Positions 1 through 8,515 of a DNA stretch of 64,000 bases are shown here, in pieces. This DNA is from an uncultured Bacteroides sp. (GTDB taxonomy: Bacteria; Bacteroidota; Bacteroidia; Cytophagales; Cyclobacteriaceae). Positions within the stretch are counted from its first letter, which is position 1; each line of letters opens with the position of its first letter. The notes below the pieces were generated by a model. It saw nothing but the letters and a program-made list of their open reading frames with translations, was not told where the DNA came from and ran no database searches. Location of the stretch: positions 366,555 through 430,554 of the forward strand of contig CABHOV010000041.1 in the NCBI GenBank assembly GCA_902168185.1, written 5' to 3'. The position numbers and the translations under genes were made by a program.

Positions 1-881
1 CCAACACCTATATATTTTACAGGAATTTTAAACTCATCAGAAATTCCAATAACAACACCACCTTTCGCAGTGCCATCAAGTTTGGTAATGGCCAGTGAGG
101 TAACTTCTGTTGCCTTGGTGAATTCTCTTGCCTGGATCACAGCATTCTGGCCGGTGCTTCCGTCCAACACCAGGAGTACTTCGTGAGGAGCATCCGGTAT
201 AACTTTTTGCATAACGCGCTTAATCTTGGTAAGTTCCGCCATCAGGTTGATTTTTGTATGAAGTCTTCCTGCAGTATCTATAATAATAACGTCAGCATTC
301 TGATCGACACCAGCTTTTACGGCATCGAAGGCAACGGCTGAAGGATCGGTGTTCATCCCTTTTGCAATAACCGGTACGCCCACACGCTCGCCCCAAAGTT
401 TCAGTTGATCTACTGCTGCAGCACGAAACGTATCGGCTGCACCGAGTAATACATTTTTACCTTTCTTTTTGAATTGAGCTGATAGCTTTCCTATTGTAGT
501 TGTCTTGCCAACACCGTTTACTCCCACAACCATAATTACATATGGCTTTTTATCGGCAGGTGTTTCGAATTCCTGAATCTCCTTCGCGTTGGTTTCCGAT
601 AAAAGAGACGCTACTTCCTCTTTTAAAATTCTATCAAGTTCAGATGCGCCTAAGTATTTATCGCGGGCTACACGTTGCTGAATGCGCTCTATAATTTTTA
701 GAGTTGTTTCAACGCCCACATCGGATGACACCAGAATTTCTTCCAGGTTATCTAAAACTTCATCATCTACAGTAGACTTTCCAACAAGAGCTTTTCCGAG
801 TTTACCGAAAAAGTTATCCTTGGATTTCGCTAGTCCTTTGTCGAGTGATTCTTTTTTATCTTTTGAGAAAAGTCCGAACAT
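1..881 (-). CDS. ftsY: FtsY, signal recognition particle receptor (3' end cut by window edge)
   Basis: SRP-receptor GTPase that docks ribosome-SRP complexes at the inner membrane for cotranslational insertion. The minus-strand frame opens with ATG at 881 (MFGLFSKDKKESLDKG) and runs off the left edge after 293 codons. It ends at VKYIGV, a C-terminal FtsY motif, so roughly 20-25 residues are missing. The N domain covers about residues 20-95. The G domain shows the P-loop GVNGVGKTTT, DTFRAAA, the DTAGR switch and TKLDGTAKGG. The acidic A domain of proteobacterial FtsY is essentially absent, as in many Bacteroidota. It lies about 240 bases downstream of the rpmB-rpmG-DUF4295 group, beyond that group's terminator, so its own promoter must lie in 882-1073. 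I could not locate that promoter. Confidence 0.95.
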   Translation of the reverse strand, partial: MFGLFSKDKKESLDKGLAKSKDNFFGKLGKALVGKSTVDDEVLDNLEEILVSSDVGVETTLKIIERIQQRVARDKYLGASELDRILKEEVASLLSETNAKEIQEFETPADKKPYVIMVVGVNGVGKTTTIGKLSAQFKKKGKNVLLGAADTFRAAAVDQLKLWGERVGVPVIAKGMNTDPSAVAFDAVKAGVDQNADVIIIDTAGRLHTKINLMAELTKIKRVMQKVIPDAPHEVLLVLDGSTGQNAVIQAREFTKATEVTSLAITKLDGTAKGGVVIGISDEFKIPVKYIGV

Positions 882-1073
882 AAATAGATTCTAAATGACA
901 AGTTTCAAATATCAACAAAATCCAATAACCAAGGCAAATCCGATAATAAGGATCGCTAATACAACCGTTGATCTGATTTAAAAATTCATGCTCTAAACAA
1001 GCGAACTATATATTTCATAGGTTCAATTCTTTCGGATCAAACCTCGTTGAAATACTTGTCGCTCAGAGAAGGC

Positions 1074-1100
1074 AAAAAAAAAGTCCCTCATAAGGGACTT
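1074..1100 (-). terminator. Rho-independent terminator of the rpmB-rpmG cluster
   Basis: Read on the minus strand, perfect 8-bp arms (AAGTCCCT / AGGGACTT, plus-strand 1081-1088 and 1093-1100, loop of 4) run into a T tract from the A-run at 1074-1082. It lies 20 bases after the stop of the DUF4295 gene and separates this group from ftsY. Confidence 0.85.
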
Positions 1101-1120
1101 CTGTTTCTTATATAACCAGC

Positions 1121-1276
1121 TTATTTTTTAGCAAGTGTTTCTTTCACTAAATCAGCTGGAACGATTTCTTCTCTAAAGGTGTAAGCACCTGTCTTTTCAG
1201 ACTTCACAGCACGGATCACTTTTGCAAAGCTCTTTCCGTCAGCTTTCTTCAGGGTCGCAACTACTTTCTTTGCCAT
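1121..1276 (-). CDS. DUF4295-type small basic protein, 51 aa
   Basis: Short lysine-rich protein beginning MAKKVVATLKKADGKSFAKV and ending in LAKK. It is too small for most ORF filters, but the frame is clean from ATG to TAA and lies 3 bases after rpmG. In Bacteroidota a protein of this size and sequence type (DUF4295) follows rpmB and rpmG almost invariably and is thought to be ribosome-associated. Family membership is recalled from the sequence style and gene order, not from a search. Cotranscription with rpmG and rpmB is inferred from the spacing and the shared downstream terminator at 1074-1100. The function is not established; a lineage-specific ribosomal or ribosome-assembly role is the obvious guess. 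Confidence 0.88.
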   Translation of the reverse strand: MAKKVVATLKKADGKSFAKVIRAVKSEKTGAYTFREEIVPADLVKETLAKK

Positions 1277-1279
1277 GGG

Positions 1280-1462
1280 TTATTTAATTTCTTTGTGAAC
1301 AGTTACTTTTTTCAAGATAGAATTGTACTTCTTCAGTTCCAATCTTTCTGTTGTGTTTTTACGATTCTTGGTGGTGATGTAACGGCTCATACCTGGCTGG
1401 CCGCTGGTTTTATGCTCTGTGCATTCTAAGATCACCTGAATCCTGTTGCCTCTCTTTGCCAT
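1280..1462 (-). CDS. rpmG: 50S ribosomal protein L33
   Basis: 60-aa L33, a small protein near the E site of the large subunit. The sequence [18 protein letters not shown] and the later [20 protein letters not shown] are typical of bacterial L33. The zinc-type CxxC pairs are absent: one Cys remains at residue 14, so this is a C-minus or mostly C-minus form. Length is within the usual 50-60 aa, and the first ATG is the natural start. It sits between rpmB (75 bases upstream) and the DUF4295 gene (3 bases downstream), in the conserved Bacteroidota order. Confidence 0.96.
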   Translation of the reverse strand: MAKRGNRIQVILECTEHKTSGQPGMSRYITTKNRKNTTERLELKKYNSILKKVTVHKEIK

Positions 1463-1537
1463 TTTCTTTTACGTTATTTGTTGATCGCCTTTGGTTATAC
1501 GGATAATTTATAACTCATCAACGATTGACGTGTAATA

Positions 1538-1777
1538 CTATAATACCAGAAATCCGTTTGCTCTGGCTTCTTTCAATACCGCGGTAATACCATTCTTATT
1601 GATGGTCTTAATTGCCTTAGTAGACAATTTCAACGTAATCCACTTATCCTCTTCAGGAATGTAGAAGCGTTTCTTTTGAAGATTTGGTAAAAATCTACGT
1701 TTCGTCTTGTTGTTAGCATGCGATACGTTGTTACCAACCTGAGGTCTTTTTCCTGTTATTTCACAAACTCGTGCCAT
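1538..1777 (-). CDS. rpmB: 50S ribosomal protein L28
   Basis: 79-aa L28 of the large ribosomal subunit, [20 protein letters not shown], followed by [19 protein letters not shown]. The open frame extends 27 codons further upstream to 1858. I chose the ATG at 1777 because it gives the family's exact N-terminus, and because a promoter-like pair at 1815-1847 would place the transcript start between the two candidates. First gene of rpmB-rpmG-DUF4295. Growth-rate-linked control is expected for ribosomal genes, but no specific operator is visible. Confidence 0.96.
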   Translation of the reverse strand: MARVCEITGKRPQVGNNVSHANNKTKRRFLPNLQKKRFYIPEEDKWITLKLSTKAIKTINKNGITAVLKEARANGFLVL

Positions 1778-1814
1778 AATGAGCTCAATTTTAGCCCCTT
1801 CTAAAAAGGGATTG

Positions 1815-1847
1815 CAAATATCGGAAAAACCTTCCCAATAATCCAAA
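1815..1847 (-). promoter_or_regulatory. Likely promoter of rpmB-rpmG-DUF4295
   Basis: On the minus strand TTTG (plus-strand 1844-1847) is followed after 21 bases by GATATTTG (1815-1822). This is one base from the Bacteroidota -7 consensus TAnnTTTG, with the usual -33/-7 spacing. The transcript would begin near 1808, about 30 bases before the rpmB ATG. Confidence 0.55.
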
Positions 1848-1876
1848 ACCAAATTCAAATAATCCTAAGTCTTTTC

Positions 1877-2527
1877 TTAAAAAAGCCTGGAAATCAATGT
1901 TTCCGGGTCAAGATTTTCAAAATCGGTAATTAAAAGGTCGGTTTGATGGAGCTCTTCCGGAGTGTGCGTGGTTGTTATTCCCACCACTTTACATCCCGCG
2001 GCCTTGCCTGCAGCGACTCCCGAAAGCGAATCTTCAAACACGATGCAGTTTTCTGGTTTAAAACCTAACGCTGCCGCAGACTTCAGGTAAATCTCCGGAT
2101 CAGGTTTCCCTTTGCTCACAAACGAATCATCAAGAATGGTTGGGAAAAACCGCTCGGTATGGGTTTTAGATAACGAGAAATCTACATTGGCGCGTGGTGC
2201 TGACGTTGCAACGGCTCTTGGAATTCCTGCCTTCTCTGTTTTCTCAAGGAAGCCGATCAATCCTTTTACCGGTACGATGTCTTTATTATATAACTTACGA
2301 TAGAGCGCTTCCTTCTCTTCTGTATACTGACGGATTTTTTCATCTCCTATATTTCCAAAAATGTTAAGGATCCAATCGCGGTTTGTCCGGCCATAGATCT
2401 TCTCGCGGAGTTCTTCTTCGCTCAGATCATGTCCATGTTCTTTGCAGAACTGAACCAAAGCAATCTTGTGATATGGGTTGCTGTCAACGATCACTCCATC
2501 CATATCAAAAAGAAAAGCATATTTCAT
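1877..2527 (-). CDS. HAD-superfamily hydrolase, beta-phosphoglucomutase-like
   Basis: 216-aa haloacid-dehalogenase fold enzyme from the ATG at 2527. Motif I is FLFDMDGVIVDSNPYH, with the nucleophile and acid/base aspartates. An alpha-helical cap follows (about residues 17-90). Motif II is the T/S of VATSAPRAN, motif III the lysine of SKGKPDPEIY, and motif IV EDSLSGVAAGKAAG. This arrangement fits subfamily I sugar-phosphate phosphatases and beta-phosphoglucomutases. The DMDGV motif is compatible with either mutase or phosphatase action, and the substrate cannot be told from sequence. The frame is open 8 codons further upstream (2551), but MKYAFLFDMDG is the natural start. Cytoplasmic. It stands between rpmB and a secreted protein and shares no clear operon. 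Confidence 0.85.
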   Translation of the reverse strand: MKYAFLFDMDGVIVDSNPYHKIALVQFCKEHGHDLSEEELREKIYGRTNRDWILNIFGNIGDEKIRQYTEEKEALYRKLYNKDIVPVKGLIGFLEKTEKAGIPRAVATSAPRANVDFSLSKTHTERFFPTILDDSFVSKGKPDPEIYLKSAAALGFKPENCIVFEDSLSGVAAGKAAGCKVVGITTTHTPEELHQTDLLITDFENLDPETLISRLF

Positions 2528-2653
2528 AAAGTCGTATTTATAGTGACACACTCATACTGATGAATAACAGAATTCACTCCTCTTATTCTACAAGAGTTTA
2601 ATAAAGTAATTGCAGCAATTGCTTGCGGGCGCAAAGATGGAGGAATACGCGAA

Positions 2654-4864
2654 TTAATGAACTATAATTTTTTTCGCGAACGATTGATTATCCCAGACGA
2701 AACGAAGAATATATAATCCTGCAGAGAGTCTGACATCGTTTAATTGATTTGATTGATTTGGTTGGATCAGGATTGACCGGCTAATGATCTGACCGGTGCT
2801 TGAAAAAATCTGCATGGAAACAGGTCGGTCTGATTGCACACTCAAACTGCCTCCTTTAAGTACCGGGTTAGGATATACAGTAACGACAGGCTTCGCAGGA
2901 AGCTCAATACTGTTATCGTGTTTTAAAACTGTTAGCCCACCCGTTACATTTCCGGTAACAATAGCGGGTTGCGTAGTTCCAAACAAATTGACAATCGCTG
3001 GCCAGATTCTTCCGCCCAGGTTGCGTGTTTGGTAGGTTTCTGACAGTGGGTTCCATACTATATTACTAACAGCAGCATCTGCATTGGCAGCTTGCCGGAA
3101 ATTTTCCAGCACACGAAGCTCTCCTGTCTGATCACCAATCACCAAGTCGTTTGTGCCGTTTCCATTTAGATCACCTGTAGCAAATGAAAGATTTTGCCGG
3201 AGTACACTAGAGCCAATGCCAAGATATGTTTCACTTGTAAGAGTATAGCTTGGTGCATTGTTGTTTCCTGAGTTTTTCCAGTAATATATAGCGCCATTAC
3301 TTCTTCCGTGCAGCAGATCTTTCTTGCCATCGAGATCGATATCGATCACTAAAATATTTTCGGTGGAGGCAAGCTCTGTAGTTATAGCAGGATTAATATC
3401 AATGGTTTGCATATCACCGATGGAAAAACTTAAACCGGCAGCTGCTTTGTTTGGAATATAGTTTAGTCGCGTAACGCCATCGAAGAACCCTGTGGCTGTG
3501 AATACAAGATCCTGTTTGCCATCGCCTGATATATCTGTAAACTGGATCTTAAGATTGTATAGGGCAAGCGTTGTGAAGTTCAGGTAATTGTCTTCGACTA
3601 ACTTGAAGCTGGGAGATGATTGACTTCCTGTATTTTCATATACCTGTATTGTAGCAGCGGTTACGTCCGATGTATTCTGGCTCACGAAGAGATCATAATC
3701 ACCGTCTGCATCAAAGTCTGCGAAAGCAGGCACAGCATTGTCGCCCACATCGATCATTCTATCCTGAAGAAAATTAGCGGTGCTATAGGCGAAGACCGGT
3801 TTATCATTTGTACCCGAATTCTTATATACCCAGTTGGACATTGCCAGGTTTGTGTTCAAGCTTGTTTTCGTAAATATATTCGGAGTGATGATCAGATCCT
3901 TCAGACCATCAAAGTCTACATCTTCATAATATGGTGCTGGGTAAAGAAAATTACTAGCATTGGTTGCAGGGAAACTTTCATCGGAGTTAACAACAGGATT
4001 TAATAAATCTCCTTTGTTCTCTAAAAATGAAAGCCGTGTACAAGTAGCTTCTGATAACAGCACATCCAACTGTCCATCTTGTGTAACATCAAGCATCAGT
4101 AAACTTTTTCCTCCCGCATGTTCAACTCTTCCTCCTGTAGGACAAGCCTCGCTATCAAATGCAAAATTTCCACAGCTACATTCTGTGAAGCCTCCCCATT
4201 GCATCGTAATTCTTTCAAAGTCGAGTGAATCGCAGTTATTGTTGTTGCGTTCGAGGCCATAGTTCTTGTGATATTCTATCGTACCATTTCCAGCAAAGCG
4301 TACTGAAAAAATGTCCAGGTCACCATCACCGTCTGCATCTGTAATGGTAGGAAGGTCATCATACTGAAGCTGCAGGTTTATCTTTTCTTCTGAAAATCCT
4401 TTTGTAAGGAGCACATCACTTTTATTTCCGTCATCATAGAATAAATGATGCTTCCAGGTTAATGTTTCGCCAGACTGCGTTTCGTTTGTATAAACTTTTA
4501 TTCCCAGAATATTCCCGGTGAATATATCTTTCCGGCCATCACAATTCAGATCGCGTAGTAAAATCCAGTTGGCAACATCGCTTGGGAAAAACGGCTCGTA
4601 CTCAGGAGCATATACATATTGATTGTCAAGATTCAGAAATGTAAAAATCTTGTTGGTCATCCTGTCAAAGAGAACAAGATCTTCCTGATTGTCCTCATTC
4701 AAATCCATGGTGTTATACTGTGCAGTATTAAGGCCACCAACCCAAGGCATCGTTAAGGTTGCTTTATCATTTTCAACCGGAATGCTTTGGTCTAGCACAT
4801 ACGTAAACTGAGCTTGAACGCCAAATGAAATGAAGAGAAGGAAGCAGGATAAAAGTAATCTCAT
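2654..4864 (-). CDS. Secreted FG-GAP/VCBS repeat protein with T9SS sorting domain
   Basis: 736-aa exported protein. Residues 1-19 (MRLLLSCFLLFISFGVQAQ) form a Sec signal peptide. The body carries many FG-GAP/VCBS-type units with calcium-binding DxDxDG-like loops, for example DADGDGDLDIF, DFDADGDYDLFV and DIDLDGKKDLL, expected to fold as one or more beta-propellers. The C-terminal ~80 residues (VTVYPNPVLKGGSLSV ... GLYILRFVWDNQSFAKKIIVH) are a type A type-IX-secretion sorting domain, so the protein is predicted to cross the outer membrane via the T9SS and become surface-attached or released. The ligand is unknown. It is divergent from murF, with a shared promoter region at 4911-4928. Confidence 0.88.
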   Translation of the reverse strand: MRLLLSCFLLFISFGVQAQFTYVLDQSIPVENDKATLTMPWVGGLNTAQYNTMDLNEDNQEDLVLFDRMTNKIFTFLNLDNQYVYAPEYEPFFPSDVANWILLRDLNCDGRKDIFTGNILGIKVYTNETQSGETLTWKHHLFYDDGNKSDVLLTKGFSEEKINLQLQYDDLPTITDADGDGDLDIFSVRFAGNGTIEYHKNYGLERNNNNCDSLDFERITMQWGGFTECSCGNFAFDSEACPTGGRVEHAGGKSLLMLDVTQDGQLDVLLSEATCTRLSFLENKGDLLNPVVNSDESFPATNASNFLYPAPYYEDVDFDGLKDLIITPNIFTKTSLNTNLAMSNWVYKNSGTNDKPVFAYSTANFLQDRMIDVGDNAVPAFADFDADGDYDLFVSQNTSDVTAATIQVYENTGSQSSPSFKLVEDNYLNFTTLALYNLKIQFTDISGDGKQDLVFTATGFFDGVTRLNYIPNKAAAGLSFSIGDMQTIDINPAITTELASTENILVIDIDLDGKKDLLHGRSNGAIYYWKNSGNNNAPSYTLTSETYLGIGSSVLRQNLSFATGDLNGNGTNDLVIGDQTGELRVLENFRQAANADAAVSNIVWNPLSETYQTRNLGGRIWPAIVNLFGTTQPAIVTGNVTGGLTVLKHDNSIELPAKPVVTVYPNPVLKGGSLSVQSDRPVSMQIFSSTGQIISRSILIQPNQSNQLNDVRLSAGLYILRFVWDNQSFAKKIIVH

Positions 4865-4910
4865 GAAATAATTTTTCTATCTACTATAACGTAGTGGTCA
4901 GCGAGGCTGT

Positions 4911-4928
4911 TATCTTGCCACCAAGATA
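4911..4928. promoter_or_regulatory. Mirror-image divergent promoter boxes (T9SS protein / murF)
   Basis: TATCTTG (4911-4917) and its exact reverse complement CAAGATA (4922-4928) are separated by four bases, between two divergent genes. Each arm resembles the -7 box TAnnTTTG for the gene it points to. The implied starts are about 50 bases before the minus-strand gene and about 65 before the chosen murF ATG. It could instead be an operator palindrome. Confidence 0.4.
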
Positions 4929-4994
4929 CTTTTTCCCGTGCATAATCCCTATGAAGAAAATGACGGGGCCAATAAATTTAAGAAGTTGATCATG

Positions 4995-6278
4995 ATGAGT
5001 ATTGCAGATTTATATTCAAAATTTTTGATGTCCGGCAAGGTGTCTACGGATACGCGGCAGATCACACCGGGTTCTATTTTCTTTGCATTGAAGGGCGACC
5101 GTTTTAATGCGAATGAATTTGCTGCACAAGCGCTGGAGAAAGGGGCGAGCTTTGCTGTAATTGATGACGCTGCATACCGTGTAGACGATCGTTGTATTGT
5201 TGTTGAAAATGTATTGGAGACGTTGCAGAAACTGGCGCGTCATCATCGCGATCAGTTAAAAATACCAGTGGTAGGTTTAACGGGATCGAATGGGAAAACA
5301 ACGAGCAAAGAACTTGTGAGCGTTGTGTTGAGTAAGAAATATAAAACCTACGCAACGAAAGGAAATCTGAATAATCATATAGGCGTTCCGCTTACTATAC
5401 TTTCAATTGATGCATCGTATGAGATGGCAGTCGTTGAGATGGGGGCAAATCATTTAGGCGAGATCGCGTTGTTGTGTTCTATCGCCAACCCAACGCACGG
5501 TTTTATTACGAATATAGGGAAGGCACACATTGGTACATTTGGCGGATACGAAAATATTATCCGGGCGAAATCAGAATTATTTCAGCACCTGATCGCAACC
5601 AACGGAACCGTGTTTATCAATTCGCAAAATCCCATTCTTTCAAATATGGCCAAGCGATTTGCGAGCCCTATACTATATCCCGCCAAGGGCGATTATTATC
5701 ATTGTGAATTAATAGGGGCTGATCCATTTGTAAAACTCAAAGCAGAGAATGACGAGGAGATTACCACCAACCTGATTGGCACCTATAACTTTGAGAACAT
5801 GGCAGCAGCGTTGTGCATTGGAAAATTTTTCGATGTAGAAAGTACCCAGGCAAATCAGGCAATCGCTGAATATATACCTTCGAATATGCGTTCGCAGATT
5901 GTGAAGAAGGGAACGAACACAATTATACTGGATGCTTACAATGCAAACCCCAGCTCGATGCAGGCAGCCATTGAGAATATAGCAGCCATGAAGATTGCGC
6001 GCAAGGTTGTGATTCTGGGTGATATGTTTGAGCTGGAAGAAGAGGCTGAGAAAGAACATCGAAGTCTTGGAAAGCTGATCCGTGAGAAGGGCTTGAAGGA
6101 AGTATATTTCTGTGGCAACCTTATCAAGACGGCCCTGGAGGAGATTCCACAAGCAAAGCATTTTACAACCAAAGATGCATTGATGGAACAGTTGAAAAAA
6201 GACAATGTCTCGGATGCAACAATTCTTGTAAAAGCATCACGAGGTATAGGGCTTGAAACTATCGTAGAAGTTTTTTGA
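4995..6278 (+). CDS. murF: UDP-MurNAc-tripeptide--D-alanyl-D-alanine ligase
   Basis: Adds D-Ala-D-Ala to UDP-MurNAc-tripeptide, the last cytoplasmic peptide step of peptidoglycan precursor synthesis. Mur-ligase layout: N-terminal substrate domain (STDTRQITPGSIFFALKG), ATP loop GLTGSNGKTT at about residues 94-103, then AKGNLNNHIGVPLT, the metal/substrate region MGANHLGEI, and a C-terminal domain ending in KASRGIGLE. Length, about 427 aa, is normal. The frame can be extended to a GTG at 4938. I prefer ATG 4995 (or 4992), since MSIADLYSKF matches the usual N-terminus. It stands apart from any mur/fts cluster, as is common in Cytophagales. Confidence 0.93.
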   Translation: MSIADLYSKFLMSGKVSTDTRQITPGSIFFALKGDRFNANEFAAQALEKGASFAVIDDAAYRVDDRCIVVENVLETLQKLARHHRDQLKIPVVGLTGSNGKTTSKELVSVVLSKKYKTYATKGNLNNHIGVPLTILSIDASYEMAVVEMGANHLGEIALLCSIANPTHGFITNIGKAHIGTFGGYENIIRAKSELFQHLIATNGTVFINSQNPILSNMAKRFASPILYPAKGDYYHCELIGADPFVKLKAENDEEITTNLIGTYNFENMAAALCIGKFFDVESTQANQAIAEYIPSNMRSQIVKKGTNTIILDAYNANPSSMQAAIENIAAMKIARKVVILGDMFELEEEAEKEHRSLGKLIREKGLKEVYFCGNLIKTALEEIPQAKHFTTKDALMEQLKKDNVSDATILVKASRGIGLETIVEVF

Positions 6279-6305
6279 TATATAGTAACGTTAAAGATCT
6301 TGAAT

Positions 6306-6968
6306 ATGAATTTCCCTCTCGTCTTAAAATTCTTGAAAGACCTTGCAAAGAATAACAATCGTGAATGGTTTGATAAGAACAAGCCTAAATATCTGGAGGC
6401 AAAAGAATCGTTTGATCAAATAGTAGCGAACCTGCTGGAAGAGATGATCAAGTTTGATGATACGCTTGGCGGGCTTGATCCGAAGAAGTTAACCTTCCGT
6501 ATTTATCGCGATGTACGGTTCAGTAAAGATAAGCGTCCTTATAAAAATAACTTTGGAGCAGCAATTTCTTCTGAGGGAAAAGGGTTAGGCACTCCCGGCT
6601 ATTATTTTCAGATAGAGCCCGGGAATAAAAGTTTTGTAGCTATAGGTTTGTTCCAGCCACAGCCTGAATATCTTGGTAAGGTTCGCCAGGAGATTGACTA
6701 TAACGGTGATAAGCTGAAGAAGATCTTCAATGAAAAGAAATTCAAAAAGAGCTTTTCAAAATTTTGGGATGAAGATTCACTAAAGAAAGCTCCGAAGGGA
6801 TACCCGGCCGATCACACGTATGTTGAATGGTTAAAACTGAAAAGTTTCGTTGTCACACACGAGTTCACCGATAGCGAAGTGACTGACAAGAAGTTTATAA
6901 AAAACGTAATCGACACATTAAAGTCGGCCAAACCCTTGAATGAGTTTTTGAAAGAAGCTATAGCTTGA
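6306..6968 (+). CDS. DUF2461 family protein (TIGR02453)
   Basis: 220-aa protein of the DUF2461/TIGR02453 family, recognised from FLKDLAKNNNREWFDKNKPKY near the N-terminus, then LTFRIYRDVRFSKDKRPYKNN and GYYFQIEPG. It has no signal peptide or membrane segment, so it is probably cytoplasmic. The biochemical role of the family is unknown. The start is ATG 6306; a TTG two codons upstream is also in frame. It follows murF by 27 bases and may be cotranscribed. Its last codons and its TGA lie inside the terminator hairpin at 6954-6990: the stem starts in the coding region and the stop codon falls at the loop. Confidence 0.88.
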   Translation: MNFPLVLKFLKDLAKNNNREWFDKNKPKYLEAKESFDQIVANLLEEMIKFDDTLGGLDPKKLTFRIYRDVRFSKDKRPYKNNFGAAISSEGKGLGTPGYYFQIEPGNKSFVAIGLFQPQPEYLGKVRQEIDYNGDKLKKIFNEKKFKKSFSKFWDEDSLKKAPKGYPADHTYVEWLKLKSFVVTHEFTDSEVTDKKFIKNVIDTLKSAKPLNEFLKEAIA

Positions 6969-6990
6969 TGCTATAGCTTCTTTTTTATTT
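6954..6990. terminator. Terminator overlapping the DUF2461 stop codon
   Basis: Perfect 11-bp arms GAAGCTATAGC (6954-6964) and GCTATAGCTTC (6970-6980), loop of 5, then six T. It sits between convergent genes; the plus direction has the better T tract. The plus-strand stop TGA is at 6966-6968, in the loop. Confidence 0.85.
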
Positions 6991-6991
6991 C

Positions 6992-8263
6992 TTATGAAGT
7001 TTGAATTTTTCTGCCTGCGCGATATCCACTCATGGCAAAGTATAGGATATAGAGGTAACAAGGTACCATTAATAAATACGCATCCTGGGAATTCCAAACC
7101 TCAGCAAATTTAGCATACACCAGAGGAAGTATAGCACCCCCGGAGATCGCCATAACCAGGAAAGCAGAACCGGTTTTGGTATACTTGCCAAGGCCATCAA
7201 TGGCGAGTGGAAATATAGCTGGCCACATCAGTGAGTTTGCCAAACCTAATGCTGCGATAAAACCTACAGAAACATAACCGGTCGTAACCACGGCCAGGAT
7301 GGTAAAGATAACTCCGAGAATTGCACAGAATTTCAGCGCAACTGCCTGCGATATATAGCGGGGTATAGCGATAATGCCTACAACATATCCCAATAGCATG
7401 AAAGCAAGTGTCCCCTGCGTGAAAAATCTGGCCATGGATAACTCGATTCCTAGTGATTTTCCGTAGCTGATGATTGTATCGCCAGCCATTACTTCAACAC
7501 CTACGTATAAGAATAGCGCAATAACACCAAGTAATAAATGTGGAAACTGAAATACACTTGTCTTTGAAGAATCTGAAGAGTGACTTGCAGAGTCGTCACC
7601 GGTATCTTTAATGTCCGGAAGTGATGAGAACAGAATGGCTATTGCCAGAACAACCAGAACAGCGGCTATAATTACATACGGTATAATAACACGGCTTGCC
7701 AGTTCATCCAGCTTCGCTTCCCTTGCTGCCATGTCCATGGTTTGTAAACTCTTTTCAAGAACGTCAGCGTCATTCAATGCTATATATCCAAAAATAAGTC
7801 CGGCAAGTATACCTGCTATCTTATTACTAATACCCATGATGCTAATGCGGGTTGCCGCACTTTCAATGGGACCGATTATTGAAACGTATGGATTCGAAGC
7901 GGTCTGCAGTAATGCCAGTCCTGTTCCTATAATAAAGAGACCCACTAAAAAGAGATTGAAGTTTCGGTCTTGAGCAGCAGGAACAAATAATAGAGCACCT
8001 ATAGCCATGATTCCCAATCCTAATGCCATTCCCTTTTTATAGCCAACTTTACTGAGCACAAAAGAAGAAGGCAGAGCCATCACCGTATAGGCTATAAAGA
8101 AAGCGGTCGCTACCAGGAAAGATTCAAAATCACTTTTTAATTGACACGCGATCTTCAAGTAGGGAATGAGAGTTCCATTCACCCACGTTACAAATCCGAA
8201 AATAAAGAACAACGCTCCGATGATGATCATCGGCACCAGGTATTCATTCTTCTGCTTTGTCAT
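6992..8263 (-). CDS. FHS-family sugar:H+ symporter (MFS), copy 1
   Basis: 423-aa inner-membrane transporter of the fucose-galactose-glucose:H+ (FHS) branch of the major facilitator superfamily. About 12 hydrophobic segments are visible, and the opening GFVTWVNGTLIPYLKIACQL is the characteristic FucP/GluP TM1 region. TASNPYVSIIGP and MWPAIFPLAIDGLGK are further family motifs. A hydrophilic central loop (DIKDTGDDSASHSSDSSK) separates the halves. It is divergent from a sugar-1-P nucleotidyltransferase and a NahK-like kinase, so N-acetylhexosamine or hexose uptake is likely; in this family NagP-type members carry GlcNAc. That substrate assignment is inference. A close paralog lies at 38993-40261, with long identical stretches. 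Confidence 0.88.
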   Translation of the reverse strand: MTKQKNEYLVPMIIIGALFFIFGFVTWVNGTLIPYLKIACQLKSDFESFLVATAFFIAYTVMALPSSFVLSKVGYKKGMALGLGIMAIGALLFVPAAQDRNFNLFLVGLFIIGTGLALLQTASNPYVSIIGPIESAATRISIMGISNKIAGILAGLIFGYIALNDADVLEKSLQTMDMAAREAKLDELASRVIIPYVIIAAVLVVLAIAILFSSLPDIKDTGDDSASHSSDSSKTSVFQFPHLLLGVIALFLYVGVEVMAGDTIISYGKSLGIELSMARFFTQGTLAFMLLGYVVGIIAIPRYISQAVALKFCAILGVIFTILAVVTTGYVSVGFIAALGLANSLMWPAIFPLAIDGLGKYTKTGSAFLVMAISGGAILPLVYAKFAEVWNSQDAYLLMVPCYLYILYFAMSGYRAGRKIQTS

Positions 8264-8344
8264 GATATAGGTTTATAAGGTAATTAGGTGGTTTAACTTC
8301 TATATTGATAGTGTGCTTTATGCACGCACTTTTATTAAAACTTT

Positions 8345-8352
8345 TATTTTTG
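8345..8352 (+). promoter_or_regulatory. Possible -7 box for the nucleotidyltransferase gene
   Basis: TATTTTTG fits TAnnTTTG, 163 bases before the start codon, in the 252-base divergent gap 8264-8515. No TTG stands at the expected -33 position, so support is limited. A short hairpin-like GTGC/GCAC pair around 8313-8325 lies just upstream. I saw no gene in the gap. Confidence 0.3.
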
Positions 8353-8515
8353 CGCCTTGTTATTTTTCCAAGCTCACAATGGTGTTTCTTGAAAGCTATT
8401 TTTCTGTTCCTTCCGGAAGATATTATAGACTTCGGTTAAAACGTAATAAACAGCTTCAAAAGCAAGTGTTTGCGGAAACACACCATCTATTTATTCTGAA
8501 ATAAACTAAAACACA

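Noticed and set aside
1538..1858. L28 as a 106-residue protein
   Set aside because: The extra 27 N-terminal codons do not fit L28, and a likely promoter lies inside that stretch; start set at 1777.
8313..8504. 63-codon frame before the nucleotidyltransferase
   Set aside because: Basic, AT-rich, no RBS, no motif, and it contains the candidate -7 box at 8345; probably a non-coding leader.
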